From Psychrobacillus sp. BL-248-WT-3 (GTDB lineage Bacteria; Bacillota; Bacilli; Bacillales_A; Planococcaceae): DNA of 64,000 nt. The notes under the pieces are model-generated. The model was given only the letters and a program-made list of their open reading frames with translations, did no database searches and was not told where the DNA came from. Position numbers and translations under genes: made by a program. Where the stretch lies: assembly GCF_012843435.1 (NCBI RefSeq), contig NZ_JABAFC010000002.1, positions 62,001 through 126,000 of the forward strand. The letters run 5' to 3'. Shown here in pieces: positions 35,442 to 44,170 of the stretch. Within the stretch, counting starts at the first letter, position 1; each line of letters begins with the position of its first letter.

Positions 35442-36440
35442 TTATTTTACATCGTCTAAGCTTTTAATATCGGAGCTTTCACGTGTAACAATTTGAATAA
35501 CCTCTGGATAAATATGACCAATAAAAGCGGCGTTCGGAACCTCATGTCCTTCAAATGCAGCCTCACCATTTACTGCTTGTAATGCTGGCACATGTACAGA
35601 CATACCTAAATCCATGTTTCCATCTCGAATACTGGATAGATTTTCTACGGATGCTCCAGTTTCTGTATTCGTTAAGTTAAATCCTTCTATATGTTTGTTC
35701 CAAATGCTTGCCATCTCTCCACCTAGTGGATAATAAGTGCCGCCTTGGCTTCCGGTGCCTAGTATAAAATCATTTTTTCGATTGCTTTTATCAGCAGTCA
35801 GCTCAGCAACCGGATTGTCTACAGTAAGACCCTGTTCCTCATAGTAACGTTTAGCTCCAGGATGAATTGGAAGCCCCTCAGCTCCATTTAGCGCATTTTC
35901 TAAAATCATTTGTTTTGCCTGAGCATGTGTATTTTCATTGGCATTTTCAATCATGATCTTAGTTAGCTCATACCCAAGTTCTTCATCAATCGTATCCGTA
36001 CTTCCCATTAAAATGGCGTACGCTGTAACCGTTTCTACATCGGAATCCAAAAAGTCGTATGTGTCCTTAGGTATAGTGTGACGTCTATAGCCACTATTCT
36101 CTTCGATATAAGAAATTGCATCATCAGATAAGCTCATCATTACTACATCTCCGGCAGAATTCTGCAAGCTCTCAATACTAGCAGCAGGGAGGCCAAGAAT
36201 ACCAATAGAAATATCAATATTTCCATCCTGAACACCATCAGCAGCATCTCCGAATCCTTCCTGATAAGCCTTGTAATCATCGTCTGTAATTCCATATGCA
36301 TCTAAAATTAGCTTAGAAACAGAGTTAGTTTCACTAGCAGGTGGCCCAATTGCAATATTTGGCTTACCCCCACTACATCCAGCCATAAACAATGCTAAAA
36401 CTGTGATAAACAAAATAATGCTAAAACTTTTCTTCTTCAT
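35442..36440 (-). CDS. TAXI-family TRAP solute-binding lipoprotein, circularly permuted
   Basis: A 332-residue lipoprotein from the ATG at 36440 (signal ends FMAGC, Cys22). In normal TAXI proteins the block TGSxGGTYYPLGG...IKSxDDLK comes first and GKxVAIGPPASET...HPGAxxYY second. Here the order is reversed: residues about 25-205 hold the second block (NIAIGPPASETNSV...LPIHPGAKRYYEEQG), a linker at about 206-223 follows, and residues 224-332 hold the first (FILGTGSQGGTYYPLGG...SSDIKSLDDVK, then stop). All parts of the fold appear present. It pairs with the downstream TRAP permease. A cre site and sigma-A promoter lie upstream. Confidence 0.85.
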   Translation of the reverse strand: MKKKSFSIILFITVLALFMAGCSGGKPNIAIGPPASETNSVSKLILDAYGITDDDYKAYQEGFGDAADGVQDGNIDISIGILGLPAASIESLQNSAGDVVMMSLSDDAISYIEENSGYRRHTIPKDTYDFLDSDVETVTAYAILMGSTDTIDEELGYELTKIMIENANENTHAQAKQMILENALNGAEGLPIHPGAKRYYEEQGLTVDNPVAELTADKSNRKNDFILGTGSQGGTYYPLGGEMASIWNKHIEGFNLTNTETGASVENLSSIRDGNMDLGMSVHVPALQAVNGEAAFEGHEVPNAAFIGHIYPEVIQIVTRESSDIKSLDDVK

Positions 36441-36474
36441 TTTCTCTCCCCCCAAAGGATTATTATCATCTCAA

Positions 36475-36488
36475 TGACAGCGTTTTCA
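36475..36488. promoter_or_regulatory. CcpA cre site
   Basis: TGACAGCGTTTTCA fits the consensus TGWNANCGNTNWCA completely. It is 35 nt before the binding-protein start and downstream of the promoter, a position that gives carbon catabolite repression by roadblock. Confidence 0.7.
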
Positions 36489-36537
36489 AAATTAAAAACA
36501 ACAATATAATTGTCATTTTAAGTAGATGATTATTAAT

Positions 36538-36565
36538 ATTATACTTTTAATCTAAAATTTTACAA
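36538..36565 (-). promoter_or_regulatory. sigma-A type promoter of the TRAP operon
   Basis: Minus strand TTGTAA (plus 36560-36565), 16-nt spacer, TATAAT (plus 36538-36543). Confidence 0.6.
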
Positions 36566-36597
36566 CTAAATATCAGTATTTTCAGATATTTAAGGTT

Positions 36598-36648
36598 TGA
36601 TTACAGAGAGATTGCAGGTGCCAGGCACCTGCAATCTCTCTGTAATCA
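36598..36648. repeat. 51-bp perfect palindrome
   Basis: 25-nt arms around a single A, centred on GGTGCC-A-GGCACC. It lies between two divergent genes, with no T-tract. The GGTGCCAGGCACC core is, from memory, a frequent palindrome in Bacillus-group genomes (REP-like). Confidence 0.8.
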
Positions 36649-36776
36649 TTCTGGGTGCGTGTGTTTGTTTGTATTTATAGAAGGAGTTAATTAATTATTT
36701 CAAAATGTATTTAAATTCGTGATTTTTAATAAAAATTACTGTACAATAAGCACATATTTGAGGAGGTAATGAGAAC

Positions 36777-37490
36777 ATGAAACAGTTAGATGCACATGAG
36801 ATTATTTCTTACATTCAACACGCAAAGAAATCCACACAAGTGAAGGTATACATAAAGGGAAATGGTATTGACCAACTTTCTTTTGGGGAAAATACAAAAG
36901 TTTTTGGACAAGGAAATTCTCTTATTCTATTTGGAGAATGGTCGGAAATTCAACCTACTTTAGAACAGCATAAGGATCAAATCGAAGATGTAGTAGTAGA
37001 AAATGAGAGCAGAAATTCTGCTATTCCACTATTAGATTTAAAAGGGATAAATGCAAGAATTGAACCAGGTGCTGTTATCCGTGATCAAGTGAGCATTGGG
37101 GATAATGCGATTATCATGCTTGGTGCAGTGATTAATATCGGAGCTGTAATAGGTAAAGGAACAATGATCGACATGGGAGCAATCCTTGGTGGCCGTGCGA
37201 CGGTTGGAGACAATTGTCATATCGGAGCTGGAGCAGTGCTTGCAGGTGTTATAGAGCCACCTTCTGCTACTCCGGTAATTATTGAAGACGACGTATTAAT
37301 CGGTGCGAATGCCGTAGTCCTAGAGGGATGCCGTGTTGGTAAAGGAGCAGTTGTTGCAGCTGGAGCAGTTGTTACGAAAGATGTGCCACCGTATACAGTT
37401 GTTGCTGGTACCCCTGCAAAAGTGATTAAGGATATCGATGCACAAACAAAATCGAAAACAGAAATCATGCAAGAACTACGTCAAATTTAA
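36777..37490 (+). CDS. dapH: tetrahydrodipicolinate N-acetyltransferase
   Basis: A 237-residue enzyme of the acetylated branch of lysine/diaminopimelate synthesis; it acetylates 2,3,4,5-tetrahydrodipicolinate. The N-terminal about 80 residues are the DapH-specific domain, then a left-handed beta-helix of hexapeptide repeats ([22 protein letters not shown]...). Length and context match B. subtilis YkuQ. GAGGAGG precedes the ATG. The deacetylase gene begins 11 nt on. Confidence 0.95.
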   Translation: MKQLDAHEIISYIQHAKKSTQVKVYIKGNGIDQLSFGENTKVFGQGNSLILFGEWSEIQPTLEQHKDQIEDVVVENESRNSAIPLLDLKGINARIEPGAVIRDQVSIGDNAIIMLGAVINIGAVIGKGTMIDMGAILGGRATVGDNCHIGAGAVLAGVIEPPSATPVIIEDDVLIGANAVVLEGCRVGKGAVVAAGAVVTKDVPPYTVVAGTPAKVIKDIDAQTKSKTEIMQELRQI

Positions 37491-37501
37491 GAAGGTGACA
37501 T

Positions 37502-38629
37502 ATGAAGGCCTTACTTGATATTCGTCGCGATTTGCATCGTATACCGGAGCTTGGCTTTGAAGAAGTGAAAACGCAGGCATATCTTTTAGAGCAGATAGGA
37601 TCCCTTCGACAGGATCGGTTAACGACTATTACATGGAAAACAGGAATTGTAGTGAAAGTAGAAGGGCTTCAACCAACTCAAACGATTGGCTGGAGAGCTG
37701 ATATTGATGGTCTGCCAATCAAAGAAGCTACAGAGGTTAAATTTTCTTCCGAGCATCCAGGGAAAATGCATGCATGTGGTCATGATATGCATATGACTGT
37801 TGCACTTGGCTTGCTAGAAAAAATAGTAGATACACCAATAAACGATCATATGGTGTTCTTGTTTCAGCCAGCAGAGGAAAGCCCAGGTGGTGCTCTTCCG
37901 ATGCTTAACTGGCTAAGGGAAGAGCATCCTGAGCTAGTTCCTAACAAGATATTTGCTTATCACGTAGCACCGGAGTATCCAGTTGGGACAATCGCTACTC
38001 GACCTGGCCTCCTATTTGCCAATACGTCAGAGCTCTACATTGACTTAATAGGGAAGGAAGGGCATGCTGCCTACCCCCATCAAGCAAGGGATATGTCAAT
38101 CGCAGCAGCAACTCTTTTGCTACAGCTACAATCCATCGTGAGCCGTACAATTAACCCAATGAAGCCTGCAGTATTAACTATTGGTAAATTTACATCTGGT
38201 ACTGTACAAAATATTATTTCAGGTCATGCCCGTCTTGAAGGAACGATTCGTACGATGGATGCTACTACGATGGCATTAATAAAAGAAAAGATAGAGGCTT
38301 TTTGCCATGCTACTGAAATCGCATTTGAGTGTGAGGTAAAAATTGATTATGGATCATCCTATTATCAGGTGTATAACAATCATGACATTACCAATGATTT
38401 TCTTGCTTTTGCTGAGCAGCATCAAGCAACTAATGCCATTCATTGTGATGCAGCGATGACAGGTGAAGATTTTGGATATTTTTTAAAAGACATACCAGGC
38501 ATGTTATTCTGGGCGGGTGTCGATTCTCCTTTTGGTCTTCATCATGCAAAGATGAACCCAAGTGAAGAGCTATTAGACTATCTTGTCCCTTTTGTGGATC
38601 AGTACTTTAGAACACTTACAAGCAATTAA
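37502..38629 (+). CDS. N-acetyldiaminopimelate deacetylase
   Basis: A 375-residue M20-family metallopeptidase-like amidohydrolase that removes acetate from N-acetyl-LL-diaminopimelate. Metal-site motifs are [16 protein letters not shown] and the late DFGYFL segment. It starts [14 protein letters not shown] as in B. subtilis YkuR. It is the partner of the acetyltransferase just upstream. A dispersed repeat pair starts right after the stop, and the terminator lies beyond it. Confidence 0.93.
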   Translation: MKALLDIRRDLHRIPELGFEEVKTQAYLLEQIGSLRQDRLTTITWKTGIVVKVEGLQPTQTIGWRADIDGLPIKEATEVKFSSEHPGKMHACGHDMHMTVALGLLEKIVDTPINDHMVFLFQPAEESPGGALPMLNWLREEHPELVPNKIFAYHVAPEYPVGTIATRPGLLFANTSELYIDLIGKEGHAAYPHQARDMSIAAATLLLQLQSIVSRTINPMKPAVLTIGKFTSGTVQNIISGHARLEGTIRTMDATTMALIKEKIEAFCHATEIAFECEVKIDYGSSYYQVYNNHDITNDFLAFAEQHQATNAIHCDAAMTGEDFGYFLKDIPGMLFWAGVDSPFGLHHAKMNPSEELLDYLVPFVDQYFRTLTSN

Positions 38630-38632
38630 ACA

Positions 38633-38755
38633 AGAAAAGCGGAACCGCCTATGTCTGCCCCGACAGGCAAATGGAGAAAAGCGAGGAGGCAGTTCCTTAG
38701 CCACCGGAGCTTTTAACCATTTGACCCCGAGGGGCAAGGCGGTGGAGCTAGACAT
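38633..38755 (-). repeat. dispersed repeat, copy C (shortened)
   Basis: An inverted partial copy of the 201-bp element. It lacks the TGTTTAGG end and an internal stretch corresponding to CTGCGCAAGC...GAGCGTTTG. It is fused head-to-tail to copy B. Confidence 0.8.
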
Positions 38756-38946
38756 CAAGAAAAGCGGAACCGCCTATCCCTGCCCCGACAGGCAAATGGG
38801 AAAATGCGAGGAGGCAGTACCTCAGCCACCGCAAACGCTCTTGTTTGCGACGAGCTTGCGCAGGAGCAGTATTTTCCCATTTGATCCCGAGGGGCAAGGC
38901 GCCGAAGTTATACATCAATCTATCCACAGGTGCAGAATTCAATAAT
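38756..38946 (-). repeat. dispersed repeat, copy B
   Basis: A nearly full inverted copy of the element at 5555-5755 and 58637-58837. It lies between the deacetylase stop and the terminator at 38961-38994, so it would be transcribed as a 3' UTR. Confidence 0.82.
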
Positions 38947-38960
38947 TTTTTTAATAACGT

Positions 38961-38994
38961 AAAAGACAGAGATACTTACTCTCTGTCCTTTTTT
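38961..38994 (+). terminator. terminator of the dapH operon
   Basis: AAAGACAGAGA / TCTCTGTCCTTTTTT stem-loop. Nothing else is seen up to 39077. Confidence 0.75.
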
Positions 38995-39077
38995 ATAAAA
39001 TTTTGTAGAAACCACTTCTAGCTCTTTGGAACACTATTAATGTACCAAACAAATATATTTAAGAAAGCTGGTGTGTT

Positions 39078-39887
39078 ATGAGTAATATTATTAGTTATTA
39101 CAATCAATTTGACGAGTGGGGGAGACTGGAAAGGGAACCGATTGAATTTCAAGTGAATTGGCACTACATAAGTACGTACCTGCCTCCTAATGGGAACGTC
39201 CTTGATAATGGTGCAGGCCCGGGAAAATATGCGATGAAGCTGGCTCTGGAAGGATTCAATGTGACTCTAACGGATTTAACTCCCAAACTAGTGGAAATAG
39301 CGAGAGAAAAGGCAGAAGAATTTAATCTAAAAGGTCGCTTCACCGATTTCCTAGTGGCGGATGCAAGAGACTTATCCAAAATCCAAGATGAGCAATTTGA
39401 TGCTTCTCTTATGCTAGGCCCAATGTATCATATACAGGGAGAAGCCGATCGTATAAAAGCAATCCAGGAATTACATAGAGTAACTAAAAAAGACGGTCTT
39501 GTTTTTGTTGCCTTTATGCCGAGAGTTAAACACTTATTAACCTCCTTGACACACCCAGAGAACTGGAAACCGCATGACCAAATGGACAACATCCTTCAAT
39601 TCAATCAAACCGGCTGCTTTGATCATCAGGAGACTGGACGTTTTACTGGAGCCTATTATTATAATATCGATGAGATAAATCCTTTTATGGAATCAAACGG
39701 ATTTCAAGGTTTGGAATTGATTGGCTCTAACGTGGCTGCAACATTGAACAAGGAAAGCTGGGACTACTGGAAGGAAAAAGGGGAGCAGGAATATGAAAAA
39801 CTAATTAACCTGCTAATTGAAAAAGCCAGCGACCCTTATATGCTAGGGGTCTCATCTCACCTGCTGTACATTGGAGTAAAAAAGTAA
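39078..39887 (+). CDS. class I SAM-dependent methyltransferase
   Basis: A 269-residue protein. Motif I is VLDNGAGPGKYAMKLALEG (about residues 40-58), motif II TLTDLTPKLVEIA, and FDASLMLGPMYHI is the post-II acidic region. The N-terminus (SNIISYYNQFDEWGRLEREPIEF) resembles small-molecule methyltransferases of the Methyltransf_25 group. Substrate unknown. Monocistronic. Confidence 0.87.
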   Translation: MSNIISYYNQFDEWGRLEREPIEFQVNWHYISTYLPPNGNVLDNGAGPGKYAMKLALEGFNVTLTDLTPKLVEIAREKAEEFNLKGRFTDFLVADARDLSKIQDEQFDASLMLGPMYHIQGEADRIKAIQELHRVTKKDGLVFVAFMPRVKHLLTSLTHPENWKPHDQMDNILQFNQTGCFDHQETGRFTGAYYYNIDEINPFMESNGFQGLELIGSNVAATLNKESWDYWKEKGEQEYEKLINLLIEKASDPYMLGVSSHLLYIGVKK

Positions 39888-39930
39888 AAAAGAGCGTGGA
39901 CGTTATAGTTCACGTCCAGCCCTCTATCCA

Positions 39931-41775
39931 TTAATCAACGAGTTGTACATTATAATCCTTAAACCAAATATGCATTTGAGCCAAATATGCCAACAGCTGA
40001 GGACCCGTCATCAATTGACCATACCAAGGAGTTTTAAAAGCTTCTCCATTTGATTCGATTAAAGAGTGAAGGCTGCTTGGTGTAAATAATTCATGTAAAA
40101 TAGAATTCTTATCTAATAACTGTTCCTTGAGCATAAGCTGTACCTTTGCCGCGTAAATAGGGTTATGTGTTTTTGGATAAGGACTCTTTTTACGATAAAG
40201 TACCTCGTTAGGAAGAATTCCCTCTAAAGCCTTGCGAAGTATACCTTTTTCTTGATTTCCAACCATTTTAAAATCCCACGGAATATTCCACGCGTATTCT
40301 ACAAGTCGGTGGTCAGCAAAGGGAACGCGAACCTCCAAACTTGCTCCCATGCTCATACGGTCTTTACGGTCTAGCAGAGTGGTCATAAACCAAATCATAT
40401 TCATATAAAAAAGCTCTCTTCGTTCAGCTTCTAAGGAGGATTCTCCAAATAGCTGAGGCGTTTCAGCTGCACTGACGTCATAAGCATTTTGGACATAGTC
40501 ATCGATGTTCAATTTCTTCTGCCAGCTATCATTTAGCAATGAGTGTCTTTCATGCTTGGAGCGAATCCAAGGAAAGCCTGTTTCTGCATTCCCTATCTTA
40601 TGGAACCAAGGATAGCCTCCAAAAATTTCATCCGCACATTCTCCAGATAATCCAACGGTAAAATCCTTTTTGATCTCCTTACAAAACCATAAAAGAGAGG
40701 AATCGATATCTGCCATTCCAGGTAAATCGCGAACATGGACTGCCTCCGTTAAGAATTGGGCTAAATCATCCTGTGTAATAACAGAAAAGTGGTGGGTAGT
40801 ATTAAGAGTGCTGGAGACCTTTTGGATGAAAGGAAAATCCTCGCTCGGCTGAAATTCATTTCCCTTGAAATGTACGTTATTGTTTTCATAATCGATGGAA
40901 TAAGTATGAAGAGCAGGCTTTCCGTCTCTTTTATAAGCATTCGCCGCCACAGCCGAAATAGCACTTGAGTCTATTCCTCCTGAAAGGAATGTACATAAAG
41001 GTACATCGGAAACGAGCTGTCTTTCTACTGCATCTGTAAATAAGAATCTTACATTCTCCACCGTGTCCTCTAAGCTATCGGTATGCTCCTTACTTTCCAC
41101 ATTCCAATATCTCCAGATACGTAGACCATTCTTAGAAAAGGTTAAGGCATGTGCGGGACGAAGCTCCATTATCCCTTTATAAACACCAAAGCCAGGGGTA
41201 CGAGAAGGACCTAGCCCAATAATTTCTGATAAACCAATACGATCGATTTCCGTTGGGACATCTGGATGTGCAAGCAATGATTTTAATTCAGATCCGAAGA
41301 GTAACCCTTCATTTCTTTCTGTATAAAACAAAGGCTTTACCCCTAAGCGGTCTCTTGCCATAAAAATCTTTTGTTCTTCTTCGTCCCAAATCGCAAATGC
41401 AAAAATCCCATTAAAATAATCAATACACTGTTCCTTCCACTCGATATAAGAGGTTAATAATACCTCTGTATCGGAGTGGCCAGAGAATGAATGCCCTCGA
41501 CTTAATAATTCTTTTCGAAGCTCCTCTGTATTGTATAGCTCACCATTATAGCAAAGTGTGTAGTTCCTAGATTGATAGCTTTTGCTCATGGGCTGCTTAC
41601 CACCAATAGGGTCAACCACTGTTAATCTTCGGTGACCAAACGCAGCATGCGCTGTACTCCATACGTTATGGTCATCTGGTCCTCGTTTTTTTAAACACTC
41701 TGCCATTTTCTCGACAATAGGGGAATAGCCCCTTAAATCTTTTTTAAAATCAATCCATCCCGTTATCCCACACAT
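39931..41775 (-). CDS. asnB: glutamine-hydrolysing asparagine synthetase
   Basis: A 614-residue enzyme from the ATG at 41775, chosen so that Cys2 (MCGITGW) is the N-terminal nucleophile of the glutaminase domain; the longer open frame would bury it. The glutaminase domain (to about residue 210) keeps RLTVVDP and YNGELYN. The synthetase domain has the PP-loop FLSGGIDSS. The length equals that of B. subtilis AsnO (614), the sporulation-linked paralogue, so it could be that form. Confidence 0.93.
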   Translation of the reverse strand: MCGITGWIDFKKDLRGYSPIVEKMAECLKKRGPDDHNVWSTAHAAFGHRRLTVVDPIGGKQPMSKSYQSRNYTLCYNGELYNTEELRKELLSRGHSFSGHSDTEVLLTSYIEWKEQCIDYFNGIFAFAIWDEEEQKIFMARDRLGVKPLFYTERNEGLLFGSELKSLLAHPDVPTEIDRIGLSEIIGLGPSRTPGFGVYKGIMELRPAHALTFSKNGLRIWRYWNVESKEHTDSLEDTVENVRFLFTDAVERQLVSDVPLCTFLSGGIDSSAISAVAANAYKRDGKPALHTYSIDYENNNVHFKGNEFQPSEDFPFIQKVSSTLNTTHHFSVITQDDLAQFLTEAVHVRDLPGMADIDSSLLWFCKEIKKDFTVGLSGECADEIFGGYPWFHKIGNAETGFPWIRSKHERHSLLNDSWQKKLNIDDYVQNAYDVSAAETPQLFGESSLEAERRELFYMNMIWFMTTLLDRKDRMSMGASLEVRVPFADHRLVEYAWNIPWDFKMVGNQEKGILRKALEGILPNEVLYRKKSPYPKTHNPIYAAKVQLMLKEQLLDKNSILHELFTPSSLHSLIESNGEAFKTPWYGQLMTGPQLLAYLAQMHIWFKDYNVQLVD

Positions 41776-41860
41776 ATAATTCGCATCCCTTCTTTCACCC
41801 CCATAGTATATGCAAAAAAGTACTGTAAAAGTGACGAGAGAAATACACTCCAAATAGTAA

Positions 41861-41895
41861 AAAGTACCGCGAACATGTAAGGTTCGCGATACTTT
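41861..41895. terminator. terminator of the NatAB-like operon
   Basis: AAAGTACCGCGAAC / GTTCGCGATACTTT stem, with a T-run on the minus-strand transcript. Confidence 0.75.
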
Positions 41896-41904
41896 CATTT
41901 AATA

Positions 41905-43143
41905 TTAGGTTGTTACCTTCAGCATCGTTTTAATCTTTTGAATCATACCACCAGTGCTATACGTAAGAACGCTTCGTTTATAGAAGGAAAGACTAATGAC
42001 GAATGCGATAATAGAAGTAATAACGAGTATGCCTAAAGCTAACATTGGCTCGAATGCCCCAATGTCTGTTGCACCAATACGTAGTGGCATTACCATCCCG
42101 GATGTAAATGGAATATATGAAAATACCTTTACTAGCATAGTGTCCGGACTTTGTGCGCCAAAGATTAACACATAGAATCCAATGATTCCTATAATCGTCA
42201 TTGGCATAACAGCCTGGCCCGCTTCCTCCACTTTAGAAACCAGTGAGCCTAATAATGCTCCAATGATTAGATTTAATATTATTGTCAGTATTAAAAAGGC
42301 AAAAGCATACCCAATGTAAGAGTAGGAAAGCTCCTCAATCATAGGCTGTAGGCTATCCATTTTGGAGCCACCATCAACTGTCATGAAGATGACTGCTAAA
42401 ACTAGGATCAAAGCTGCAATTTGAGTAATCGCCAAGAGAAATGTCCCAGTCAATTTAGCGATTAAATGAGTAGATGGTTTAACGCTTGCAAGTAGCACTT
42501 CTAAAACACGAGAACCCTTTTCAGAAGCTACATCTGTGGTAATCATAGATAAAAATGAAATTAAGAATCCATAAATTAAAGACCCAACAAGCATAGAAGC
42601 AACGATTCCTATCGCCTTCTCATCCTCACTCTTACCACCAACCGAGGCTTCATCTAAATTTTTCATAGTGATGACTGTCTCAGATTGCAGGATTTTATCA
42701 GCTTCCTCAGCGGATAAATCTAACTGTTGTACCTCATACAATTTCCCTGCATATTGAAGGGTTGAAGATAAGCTAAGCTGATCATTAAATGTGAGTGGTT
42801 CATACGTAGCAATCTCAGCACTTAAAGAATTCCCTTCATCTTTTATAAAAATAGCAGCCGCATAGTCTCCATCAATTACTTCCTTTTCTACTTCATTATT
42901 AGATTCCGTAGGAAAGGTGAAGGCTAAATCACTATTCGATTGGAATAAAGCATCAATATCGGCATCTGTTTCATTTATCACAGCAATTTCCAATGCTTCA
43001 CTTTCAAAGAAGGCGGCCTTTATATCTGACCAAAACATCACGATAGAAATTACACCGACATAGATAGCAAGCATGACAATAAATGACTTTGCCTTTATCT
43101 TTTCGGTATATAGCTGTTTTACAAGCAACCAGAATTTAGACAT
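41905..43143 (-). CDS. ABC-2 type exporter permease (NatB-like)
   Basis: A 412-residue protein from the ATG at 43143, overlapping the ATPase gene by 8 nt with GGTAGGTGG upstream. One N-terminal helix, a large extracytoplasmic domain (about 40-175) and five or six C-terminal helices give the NatB/ABC-2 membrane layout. The segment TTDVASEKGSRVLEVLLASVKPSTHLIAKL is the conserved coupling region (MxxEKxxRxxExLLASP type). It exports sodium or an inhibitor; substrate unproven. Confidence 0.88.
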   Translation of the reverse strand: MSKFWLLVKQLYTEKIKAKSFIVMLAIYVGVISIVMFWSDIKAAFFESEALEIAVINETDADIDALFQSNSDLAFTFPTESNNEVEKEVIDGDYAAAIFIKDEGNSLSAEIATYEPLTFNDQLSLSSTLQYAGKLYEVQQLDLSAEEADKILQSETVITMKNLDEASVGGKSEDEKAIGIVASMLVGSLIYGFLISFLSMITTDVASEKGSRVLEVLLASVKPSTHLIAKLTGTFLLAITQIAALILVLAVIFMTVDGGSKMDSLQPMIEELSYSYIGYAFAFLILTIILNLIIGALLGSLVSKVEEAGQAVMPMTIIGIIGFYVLIFGAQSPDTMLVKVFSYIPFTSGMVMPLRIGATDIGAFEPMLALGILVITSIIAFVISLSFYKRSVLTYSTGGMIQKIKTMLKVTT

Positions 43144-44035
43144 TCTTGCCACCTACCTTATCCTTGAAGATTTCATCTAATGACAAGTAATCCAGGCTAA
43201 ATTTTTCAATATATTTACCATCAAAAATGGAGTCGAAAATCGCTTGAGCATATTTTTCGTCTGCTAGTGTAAGTACATACTGGTCTTTGCCAACATGGAC
43301 TTGCTTGACGCCTTCCATACTTTCCAGCTTATTCTTAGGTATATCTGTTCGAATGGTTAGTCTTGTCTTCCCGTATTGCTTCTTCAAGTCTAGTAAGCTA
43401 CCAGCAAACAAAGAGACACCTCGTTTTAATAGACACAAATGGTCACAAAGCTCTTCTACATTTTCCATTTGATGACTAGAAAATAAAATGGTCGTGCCTT
43501 TCTCTTTTAGCTCTAAAATAGCTCCCTTTAACAAGTCCTTATTAACTGGATCCAAGCCACTGAAAGGTTCATCTAGAATGAGAAAAGCAGGCTGGTGTAT
43601 GAAGCTTGCGATTAATTGAACCTTTTGCTGATTACCCTTTGATAAAGTTTCGGCTTTTGCTTTTCTTTTATCCTCTAATTCAAAACGGTCAATCCAATAA
43701 TCGACTTCTTTTTTTAGTTCCTTTCGGGATTTACCACGAAGCTCACCAAAGAAGTAAAGCTGATCCTCTACTTTCATTGCAGGAAAAATCCCTCTTTCCT
43801 CGGGTAAATAGCCAAGAAGGTCTCGGTTAATATTGTTGATATTCGTACCATCCCATGTAATGGTTCCTTCTGTAGTTTCCTGTAAATCTAGTATCATACG
43901 AAAAGTTGTTGTTTTACCTGCACCATTTTGGCCGATTAAGCCAAAGATTTCACCTTTTTCGATGGTGAAGGAAAGATGGTCTACTGCAGTAAAATCATGG
44001 TAACGCTTGGTTACTTCATTGATTACTAATGCCAT
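43136..44035 (-). CDS. ABC exporter ATP-binding protein (NatA-like)
   Basis: A 299-residue ATPase. Walker A is GQNGAGKTT, signature LSKGNQQKVQLIASF and Walker B FLILDEPFSGLDPV, with the LSKGNQQK form typical of NatA/CcmA-type exporters. A C-terminal regulatory domain of about 80 residues follows. It is co-translated with the NatB-like permease. An ECF-type promoter lies 39 nt upstream, so it belongs to a cell-envelope stress response. Confidence 0.9.
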   Translation of the reverse strand: MALVINEVTKRYHDFTAVDHLSFTIEKGEIFGLIGQNGAGKTTTFRMILDLQETTEGTITWDGTNINNINRDLLGYLPEERGIFPAMKVEDQLYFFGELRGKSRKELKKEVDYWIDRFELEDKRKAKAETLSKGNQQKVQLIASFIHQPAFLILDEPFSGLDPVNKDLLKGAILELKEKGTTILFSSHQMENVEELCDHLCLLKRGVSLFAGSLLDLKKQYGKTRLTIRTDIPKNKLESMEGVKQVHVGKDQYVLTLADEKYAQAIFDSIFDGKYIEKFSLDYLSLDEIFKDKVGGKNV

Positions 44036-44073
44036 ACATATTCTCCATTCCTAAGTATTTTTACATAATACTT

Positions 44074-44101
44074 TATACGTGCAATTACCCTAAACGTTTC
44101 A
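44074..44101 (-). promoter_or_regulatory. ECF sigma-type promoter of the NatAB-like operon
   Basis: Minus strand TGAAAC (plus 44096-44101), 16-nt spacer, CGTATA (plus 44074-44079). It matches the sigma-W/M consensus TGAAAC-N16-CGT. Confidence 0.7.
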
Positions 44102-44121
44102 AAAAATTGTGAAACGTTTAG
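44090..44121. repeat. inverted repeat CTAAACGTTTCA-N8-TGAAACGTTTAG
   Basis: Perfect 12-bp arms. Each arm carries the -35 box of one of two divergent ECF-type promoters. Confidence 0.85.
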
Positions 44122-44137
44122 TATAGCCTTCCGTCTA
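44110..44137 (+). promoter_or_regulatory. ECF sigma-type promoter of the stalk-domain protein gene
   Basis: TGAAAC (44110-44115), 16-nt spacer, CGTCTA (44132-44137), like sigma-M promoters. The gene starts at 44171. Confidence 0.72.
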
Positions 44138-44170
44138 ATACATTGATAACAACAAAGGGGACGGTAAAAA

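Noticed and set aside
35442-36440. Permuted TAXI gene as two broken genes
   Set aside because: It is one uninterrupted frame with signal peptide, linker and stop, in place before its permease, with promoter and cre site upstream.
39931-41898. 655-residue asparagine synthetase start
   Set aside because: Would bury the catalytic N-terminal Cys; the ATG at 41775 exposes it.
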